Below, piece after piece: positions 15,534 through 20,590 of a stretch of DNA of 20,590 bases. The notes under the pieces are model-generated. The model did not search any database and was not told the origin of the DNA. It saw nothing but the letters and a program-made list of their open reading frames with translations. The stretch covers positions 1-20,590 of the forward strand of contig JBHAEG010000026.1 of assembly GCA_041855445.1 (NCBI GenBank). Direction: 5' to 3'. Made by a program: the position numbers and the translations under genes. The first letter of the stretch is position 1, and every line of letters begins with the position of its first letter. This DNA comes from Faucicola sp041855445 (GTDB taxonomy: Bacteria > Pseudomonadota > Gammaproteobacteria > Pseudomonadales > Moraxellaceae).

Positions 15534-15571
15534 AATATAAATTTACTATGATGATTTTGCAAATGGCAAAA
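15534..15571 (-). promoter_or_regulatory. Candidate ompR promoter with overlapping inverted repeat
   Basis: On the minus strand TTGCAA (15562-15557), exactly 17 bases, and TATATT (15539-15534) form a good sigma-70 promoter 64 bases from the start. TTTTGC-AAATG-GCAAAA (15555-15571) is an inverted repeat covering the -35. Two TTTAGAC copies spaced 8 bases (15504-15510, 15512-15518) lie in the leader and could be regulator half-sites. Confidence 0.55.
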
Positions 15572-15632
15572 CTTTATTTTAACAAACAAAAATTGGTGAA
15601 AATATTTTACGATTTTTCTTTTCAATAGGTTT

Positions 15633-15641
15633 TGCTATAAT
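15633..15641 (+). promoter_or_regulatory. Candidate extended -10 promoter for tex
   Basis: TGC-TATAAT (TG at 15633-15634, hexamer 15636-15641) is a consensus extended -10, 33 bases before the tex start. The -35 is only a T-rich run (15613-15618). Confidence 0.6.
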
Positions 15642-15674
15642 GAACCATCTGTTAAAAATGTAAGCAAAAGTATT

Positions 15675-18152
15675 ATGACGACAACACCGACCTTGACCGC
15701 TCAGGCTGATGTCCTCTCTGACGGCGTACAACAAGCAATTTATTATAAACTGGCCAATGAACTTGAGGTAAAAACCAGCCAAGTTACCGCATTTGTCAAG
15801 CTGTATGACGAAGGAGCTAGCATTCCTTTTATTGCCCGTTATCGTAAACAGCAAACACAAGGACTTGATGATGTACAACTGCGTAAATTAGAAAAACTTC
15901 TTAATTATGAAAGAGATATGGCTCAACGCCGTCAAAAAATTATTGAGTTATTAACCAGTCAAGGTAAACTCACGAATGAATTAAGTGAGCGGATTAGTAA
16001 TGCTACTTCAAAACTTGAACTAGAAGACATTTATTTACCATATCGTCCTCGTCGCCGTTCGCTGGCAAGCCAAGCTAAAGAAGCAGGATTAGAGCCAATT
16101 GCCCAAAAAATCTTAGCAGAAGAAATCAGCATCGAACAGGCATTACAAGATTATCAGCCACCTGAACCTACCACCAATGACAATGGCGAAATAGAGCCGT
16201 CAGTTTTTGTTGATGTTGAAAAACAAATTGCAGGTGTGAGTGCAATTATTATTGACGAATGGACACAAGCCCTTGATTTACTCGATAACTTAAGAGTCTA
16301 TTTTGGTAGAACTGCTCAAATTCAAAGTTTATTAGTTGGCGAAGAAAAACGAGAAGCTGGCGAAAAATACAAAGATTACTTTGAGCATAAAGAAAATTTA
16401 TTACGTTTACCAAATCATCGACTATTAGCCATGTTGCGAGGTCGTCAAGATAATGTTTTGACCATTAGTATGGATAATGATAATCAAATTTTTATTGAAA
16501 AAATCGTGACTTATTTTGGTTTGACTGATAAAAAACCAATTGAACGCAGTTTATTTTTAACTGAACTTGCAAAAAAACTTTGGGTGGAAAAATGGCGACC
16601 ACACATTGAACATCGATTATTAACTGAAAAACGTTTAACAGCAGAAGCTGGAGCGATAGATATTTTTGCCAACAATTTACAGCATTTATTAATGGCAGCT
16701 CCTGCTGGTCAAAAAGTCATTTTAGGTGTGGACCCTGGTATTCGTCACGGCGTAAAAATGGCAGTTGTTGATAGTCTTGGACAGGTTGCCAAAGATACTA
16801 ATGGTAAATATGTCACCGCTACTGTTTACCCATTTGCACCAGATAACAAAGTTGATGACGCAAAAACCACGATTTTAAACTTATTAAAAGATTATAATGT
16901 AGATTTAATAGCGGTTGGTAATGGTACAGCCAGTCGTGAAACAGATACCCTGATTAAAGAAGTTTTAGCAACTCATAGTGATGTTAAAGCAATCTCTGTT
17001 GTTGTGAATGAATCAGGAGCATCAGTTTATTCTGCCAGTGAGCTTGCCTCACAGGAATTAAGTGATTTAGATGTTTCAATTCGTGGTGCAGTATCAATTG
17101 CACGGCGTTTACAAGACCCATTATCAGAGTTGGTTAAAGTTGAACCTAAAGCCATTGGCGTTGGACAATATCAACACGATGTTAATCAGACTCAATTAAC
17201 AGACAGTTTAAATAAAGTGACACAAGATTGTGTTAATGCTGTTGGTGTTGATGTCAATACTGCCAGCCCAGCGATTTTAGCTCATATTGCAGGATTAAAT
17301 AGCAACGTTGCTCAACAAATTGTTACTTATCGCAATGAACATGGGGCGTTTGTTAATCGTGAACAACTCAAAAATGTACCACGCCTAGGGGTAAAAACCT
17401 TTGAACAAGCTGCAGGTTTTTTACGCATTCGAGGTGGTGATGAACCTTTAGATGCTACAGGACTACACCCAGAAAATTACCAATTAGTTAAATCATGGTT
17501 GCAACAGACAGGGCAAAATTTATCTGATGTATTAGGCAATGAACAAGTATTATCTAAGATGACAAATGATTTATTAGAAGTTAGCAAAAATGAAGAAAAT
17601 GCTGACATCAAAATTTCAACGATTCGTCAAGAACTTGCTAAACCTGCCTATGACCCACGCCCCGAGTTTAAAACTGCAAAATTTTCAGAAGGTGTGAATA
17701 ATATCAATGACTTAAGAGAAGGAATGATATTAGAAGGCGTTGTTACTAATGTAACAAGTTTTGGTTGTTTCGTTGATGTTGGTGTGCATCAAGATGGTTT
17801 AGTACACATTTCAGAAATGGGTGATGAATTTATCACAGACCCATTAAACTTTGTAAAACCAAGTGATATCATCAAAGTAAAAATTATTTCATTAGATATT
17901 GAACGTAAGCGAATTGGTTTTAGCATGAAAACTGATGTCAATAGATTTCAACCAGCCCAACGTATTGAACGTCCTAAAAAAGAACGGGCAAGAAAAGCCA
18001 TCAAAGAAACTCAGACAAAAATTGATAAATCTACCAAAGAAAATAAACGCTCATTATCAACTAAACCACAAAGTAAACAACAAACCCAATCTGTGCCGAA
18101 AATTGGTAGTTTAGGAGCGTTATTAATTGAAAAAGGACTTAAAAAAGCATAA
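15675..18152 (+). CDS. tex: Tex, S1-domain RNA-binding transcription accessory protein
   Basis: Tex is a conserved nucleic-acid-binding protein linked to transcription and, in some pathogens, toxin expression. The 825 residues show the standard order: an N-terminal helical region with ASIPFIARYRK (48-58) and LEDIYLPYRPRRR; a YqgF/RNase-H-like domain beginning VILGVDPGIRHG (about 347-358); helix-hairpin-helix repeats (VNTASPAILAHIAGLN to QAAGFLRIRGGDEP, about 524-590); and an S1 domain (about 682-752). A Lys/Arg- and Gln-rich tail of about 60 residues ends in IGSLGALLIEKGLKKA, making the protein somewhat longer than many homologues. The ribosome-binding site is weak. It is transcribed divergently from ompR. 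Confidence 0.96.
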   Translation: MTTTPTLTAQADVLSDGVQQAIYYKLANELEVKTSQVTAFVKLYDEGASIPFIARYRKQQTQGLDDVQLRKLEKLLNYERDMAQRRQKIIELLTSQGKLTNELSERISNATSKLELEDIYLPYRPRRRSLASQAKEAGLEPIAQKILAEEISIEQALQDYQPPEPTTNDNGEIEPSVFVDVEKQIAGVSAIIIDEWTQALDLLDNLRVYFGRTAQIQSLLVGEEKREAGEKYKDYFEHKENLLRLPNHRLLAMLRGRQDNVLTISMDNDNQIFIEKIVTYFGLTDKKPIERSLFLTELAKKLWVEKWRPHIEHRLLTEKRLTAEAGAIDIFANNLQHLLMAAPAGQKVILGVDPGIRHGVKMAVVDSLGQVAKDTNGKYVTATVYPFAPDNKVDDAKTTILNLLKDYNVDLIAVGNGTASRETDTLIKEVLATHSDVKAISVVVNESGASVYSASELASQELSDLDVSIRGAVSIARRLQDPLSELVKVEPKAIGVGQYQHDVNQTQLTDSLNKVTQDCVNAVGVDVNTASPAILAHIAGLNSNVAQQIVTYRNEHGAFVNREQLKNVPRLGVKTFEQAAGFLRIRGGDEPLDATGLHPENYQLVKSWLQQTGQNLSDVLGNEQVLSKMTNDLLEVSKNEENADIKISTIRQELAKPAYDPRPEFKTAKFSEGVNNINDLREGMILEGVVTNVTSFGCFVDVGVHQDGLVHISEMGDEFITDPLNFVKPSDIIKVKIISLDIERKRIGFSMKTDVNRFQPAQRIERPKKERARKAIKETQTKIDKSTKENKRSLSTKPQSKQQTQSVPKIGSLGALLIEKGLKKA

Positions 18153-18167
18153 TTGTTGATAAATAAA

Positions 18168-18206
18168 GCTCTAATAGTTTAAATAAATAATTATTAGAGC
18201 ATTTTC
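18168..18206 (+). terminator. Terminator-like hairpin after tex
   Basis: GCTCTAATA (18168-18176) pairs perfectly with TATTAGAGC (18192-18200); three more inner pairs including a G-U are possible, and ATTTTC follows. It lies between the tex stop and the menA start, ending 16 bases before the menA ATG. The T tract is short, so it may be leaky. Confidence 0.65.
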
Positions 18207-18215
18207 ATAAATCCA

Positions 18216-19136
18216 ATGACATTTTTTTCAGCCTTTATCAAAGCCACTCGCCCTCGTACCTATCCACTAGCGATAGCAGGTATTCTTGTTGGCAATGGAC
18301 TTGCTTACCAACAAATGCAAGTTTTTAGTATGCAACAATGGCTAGTTCTAACACTCAGTTTATGGGTTGCACTAAATTTACAAATATTATCAAATCTTGC
18401 CAATGATTACGGTGATGGTATTCGAGGCACAGATACCCATCGTCAAGACCGCCAAATTGCCCAAGGCACTATTCACCCCGCCACTTTAAAAAAACTAATT
18501 ATCATTTGGGCATGGTTTACCTTTTTCTGTGGTGTTGGCTTACTATGGTTAAGTTTTGATAATATAAAGGATTTTTTATTATTTTTAGCATTTGGCATCA
18601 TTGCAATTTTATCAGCAATGGCATACACCATGGGTAAAAATCCGTATGGTTATCGTGCAAAAGGTGAAATTGCTGTTTTTATATTTTTTGGATTACTTAA
18701 CGTTTGTGGCAGTCTTTACCTACAAACCCAAAAAATTACACTCACAGATATTATGATTGCGATTGCAATTGGGTTATTATGCACTTGTGTATTAATTATT
18801 AATAACTTACGAGATATTCACGAAGATAAACTTGCTGGTAAAAATACGCTTGCTACCATACTTGGCAAACAAAAAATGATAAGTTATTATCAGCAAATCA
18901 TCACGATTAGTTATATTTTGTTTGCTATTTATGCAGTATTACAGAAAAACAGCTATCTATTGAGTTTAATTTTACTAACTTATCTTATTTATCAACATTT
19001 AAAAACAGTCAAACAATATGCCAATCAACAAATCAATAATCAGCAACTGGCTCCAGAATTAAAAAATATTGTAAAAATTACTTTATTCACAAGCATATTG
19101 TTTATGCTTAGTAACATTTTAATTATCAATTTCTAG
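18216..19136 (+). CDS. menA: MenA, 1,4-dihydroxy-2-naphthoate polyprenyltransferase
   Basis: MenA attaches the isoprenoid tail to dihydroxynaphthoate, giving demethylmenaquinone in the inner membrane. The 306-residue UbiA-superfamily protein has about eight hydrophobic helices. The first Asp-rich motif is ILSNLANDYGDGIRGTD (57-73), and the second is INNLRDIHEDKLAGKNTLA. The TMGKNPYGYRAKGE loop and the R-P-(R/K)-T N-terminal motif match MenA rather than UbiA. No convincing ribosome-binding site precedes the ATG, and a terminator-like hairpin ends 16 bases upstream, so its promoter is unclear (TTGATA, 18 bases, TAAATA inside the gap is possible). The next gene starts 27 bases after the stop. 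Confidence 0.9.
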   Translation: MTFFSAFIKATRPRTYPLAIAGILVGNGLAYQQMQVFSMQQWLVLTLSLWVALNLQILSNLANDYGDGIRGTDTHRQDRQIAQGTIHPATLKKLIIIWAWFTFFCGVGLLWLSFDNIKDFLLFLAFGIIAILSAMAYTMGKNPYGYRAKGEIAVFIFFGLLNVCGSLYLQTQKITLTDIMIAIAIGLLCTCVLIINNLRDIHEDKLAGKNTLATILGKQKMISYYQQIITISYILFAIYAVLQKNSYLLSLILLTYLIYQHLKTVKQYANQQINNQQLAPELKNIVKITLFTSILFMLSNILIINF

Positions 19137-19163
19137 TTACTTACTTGATTTAAAGACAACGCC

Positions 19164-20204
19164 ATGAATTCACTGAACATTATTCAAAACACTGCCTGCC
19201 ATCTTGTCATAGGATTTTTAGGCTCAGGAAAAACCAGTTTTATCAACTATTGTATTCAACATTGGCAAAATCAACAAAATTGGGCAATATTGGTTAATGA
19301 AGTTGGGAAAATTGGTATAGATGAAAATTTATTTAATAAAAATCAAAAAATTAACGTCAAGCAGGTAACAGGTGGTTGTATTTGTTGCACCTCACAACTA
19401 CCATTACAAATTGCATTATCTCGACTATTATCAGAACATCGCCCAGACCGACTTTGGATAGAACCAACGGGGCTTGCTCACCCAAAAGAATTAATTAATC
19501 AACTTTGTGAACCACACTGGCAAACTGCACTTGCCTTAAAATCGGTTTTTTGTTTACTAAATGCCAAACAATGGCAACAAACCAAATATCAAACTCATGA
19601 AAACTATCAATCACATATAAAATATAGTGACAATATTATCATTAACCGCTTTGAACATTTAACCAACTTAGAAATTGAGCAACTTAAAACATGGATTTAT
19701 CAACACAACCCAAATGCTGAAATACTATTTTTTAGCAACCAAACAGAAAATCAGAAAATTAACACAATGCTCCATCAACCAACACAAATACTAAAAAATC
19801 ATCATAGCTATCAAAAATTTAGCTTGCAAACACTTGTCCCGCAAAACCTTCAAATAAATTATCAACAAAAACATTTACCATTTCGCTATCATGATAACCA
19901 ACAAAATTACTTTATTATTGGTTGGCAACTACCTGAAAACTGGCAAACGGACGCACTTGCTCTCATGGACTGGTTGCTCACATTGCCAGATTGGCAACGT
20001 ATAAAAGCTATCATTCACACAAAAAATGGTTGGCAACGCTTAAATTTTACCCCTGATAGCATCAATTTATCAGACGGTGAACCACAAATTGACAATCGAA
20101 TAGAAATAATTTTTTCATCAAATAACCAACAAAATTTATTAAATAAATGGGATAAAATATTAATTGACTTGTTTCACAATAAAAAAATATATCATGAAAA
20201 ATGA
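19164..20204 (+). CDS. CobW/COG0523-family metal-binding GTPase
   Basis: Members of this G3E GTPase family act as metallochaperones or metal insertases, often for zinc, cobalt or iron enzymes. The 346-residue protein has the Walker A motif GFLGSGKTS (17-25), the switch motif NEVGKIGID (45-53), the signature metal motif Cys72-Ile-Cys74-Cys75 and the EPTGLAHP loop (100-107). A CobW C-terminal domain is recognisable in IKAIIHTKNGWQRLNF. The guanine-specificity motif, normally NKxD, reads Asn161-Arg-Phe-Glu164, which is unusual. It is probably cotranscribed with menA. No Zur-like palindrome is visible just upstream, so the metal cannot be inferred. Codon use is very AT-rich, like menA. Confidence 0.88.
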   Translation: MNSLNIIQNTACHLVIGFLGSGKTSFINYCIQHWQNQQNWAILVNEVGKIGIDENLFNKNQKINVKQVTGGCICCTSQLPLQIALSRLLSEHRPDRLWIEPTGLAHPKELINQLCEPHWQTALALKSVFCLLNAKQWQQTKYQTHENYQSHIKYSDNIIINRFEHLTNLEIEQLKTWIYQHNPNAEILFFSNQTENQKINTMLHQPTQILKNHHSYQKFSLQTLVPQNLQINYQQKHLPFRYHDNQQNYFIIGWQLPENWQTDALALMDWLLTLPDWQRIKAIIHTKNGWQRLNFTPDSINLSDGEPQIDNRIEIIFSSNNQQNLLNKWDKILIDLFHNKKIYHEK

Positions 20205-20311
20205 TAAATCAATGAAAAATATACATATTTTTTATGAAATAAAAAATAAATCACAAAAAAATGAAAAAAAATAAAAAAAATGCTTGACGAAAAAAAACAA
20301 CAGCGTATAAT
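20205..20311 (+). promoter_or_regulatory. rRNA operon promoter P1 with A-rich UP-like region
   Basis: TTGACG (20284-20289), a 16-base spacer and TATAAT (20306-20311) form a strong promoter. It is preceded by about 70 bases made almost only of A and T with phased A tracts (20215-20280), fitting an UP element bound by the RNA-polymerase alpha subunits. The ACGCAC just after the -10 is GC-richer, as in stringently controlled promoters. A small AT-only hairpin (20215-20232) follows the GTPase gene. Confidence 0.85.
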
Positions 20312-20395
20312 ACGCACTCACCAAGACGGCAAATGGAAATAAAATCCTTGCAAATCAATTACTTAATAGATTGATAAAAACTTGGAAATAAAAGC

Positions 20396-20423
20396 TTGAC
20401 AAACTACCAAATAATGATAGAAT
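20396..20423 (+). promoter_or_regulatory. rRNA operon promoter P2
   Basis: TTGACA (20396-20401), a 16-base spacer and TAGAAT (20418-20423) make a second consensus-like promoter 112 bases after P1, reproducing the tandem P1/P2 design of gammaproteobacterial rrn operons. Confidence 0.85.
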
Positions 20424-20429
20424 ATAAAG

Positions 20430-20590
20430 CTTACGGAAATCAGAAGATGGTTTTCAAAAACTCAATAAGAAAATAAAAAGACAAGAAACAACTTGTGTGG
20501 ATTTTCATCTTTGTGCTGAACGAAATATACAAAAACTCGTTCATTTAGATGAAGAAACTCAAGAAGTTTATTTGAGCAGACAGTATTTAA
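20430..20590 (+). other. Pre-16S rRNA leader (16S gene expected beyond the edge)
   Basis: No open frame is present. The stretch has nested inverted repeats typical of an rrn leader: ACAAG/CTTGT (20481-20495), TTCATCT (20504-20510) with AGATGAA (20547-20553), inside it TGAACGA (20517-20523) with TCGTTCA (20537-20543), and CTCAA/TTGAG near 20558-20576. These may correspond to antitermination or RNase III processing signals. I could not identify a clear boxA. The 16S gene itself does not start within the window. Confidence 0.75.

Noticed and set aside
1..20590. Phage, insertion sequence, CRISPR array or defence island
   Set aside because: No transposase, integrase, regularly spaced repeats or nuclease/helicase genes are present; nearly all genes are recognisable housekeeping families.
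20205..20590. tRNA or small protein gene near the right edge
   Set aside because: No cloverleaf arms or TTCRA-type loop are seen and no open frame of note; the tandem promoters and leader repeats explain the region.

Overview
The window is an AT-rich, gene-dense chromosomal segment lying between two ribosomal RNA operons. It opens inside the 3' part of a 5S rRNA gene followed by a clear intrinsic terminator. It closes with a double rrn promoter and a leader that should run into a 16S rRNA gene just past the right edge, and both operons read rightward. The 5S sequence, gene content (Na+-translocating NQR, ThiC with a TPP riboswitch, Tex, AvtA, OmpR, MenA) and low G+C suggest a gammaproteobacterium of the Moraxellaceae, most likely Moraxella-like. 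That assignment is inference from family resemblance, not from a search.

Left part (1-5320): the 5S end; two tandem, coupled DUF2799-type lipoproteins that look like diverged duplicates; a leftward uracil-DNA-glycosylase superfamily gene; leftward thiC under a TPP riboswitch with a readable ribosome-binding-site sequestration platform; and leftward hisA.

Centre (5320-13400): the complete nqrABCDEF operon, with short gaps or overlaps, a strong terminator after nqrF, then the flavin-transferase lipoprotein apbE. After a 433-base AT-rich gap comes the small four-cysteine maturation factor nqrM. Together these encode the Na+-pumping NADH:quinone oxidoreductase plus the two accessory proteins that attach FMN (ApbE) and supply its membrane iron centre (NqrM).

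Right part (13415-20590): avtA follows nqrM in the same transcription unit and converges on a leftward ompR that has no envZ beside it. A divergent promoter region separates ompR from tex. Then come menA (menaquinone prenyltransferase), a CobW/COG0523 metal-GTPase, and the next rrn promoter region with two consensus-like promoters behind an A-rich upstream stretch.

I see no phage, insertion sequence, CRISPR array or obvious novel gene cluster. The most striking signal is compositional: reading the whole window I find no GATC at all, and all 17 Asp-Pro dipeptides use GAC although GAT is the usual Asp codon. CCGG and GCGC also appear to be absent. This looks like a restriction-avoidance footprint. 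Known Moraxella enzymes include MboI (GATC) and MspI (CCGG).
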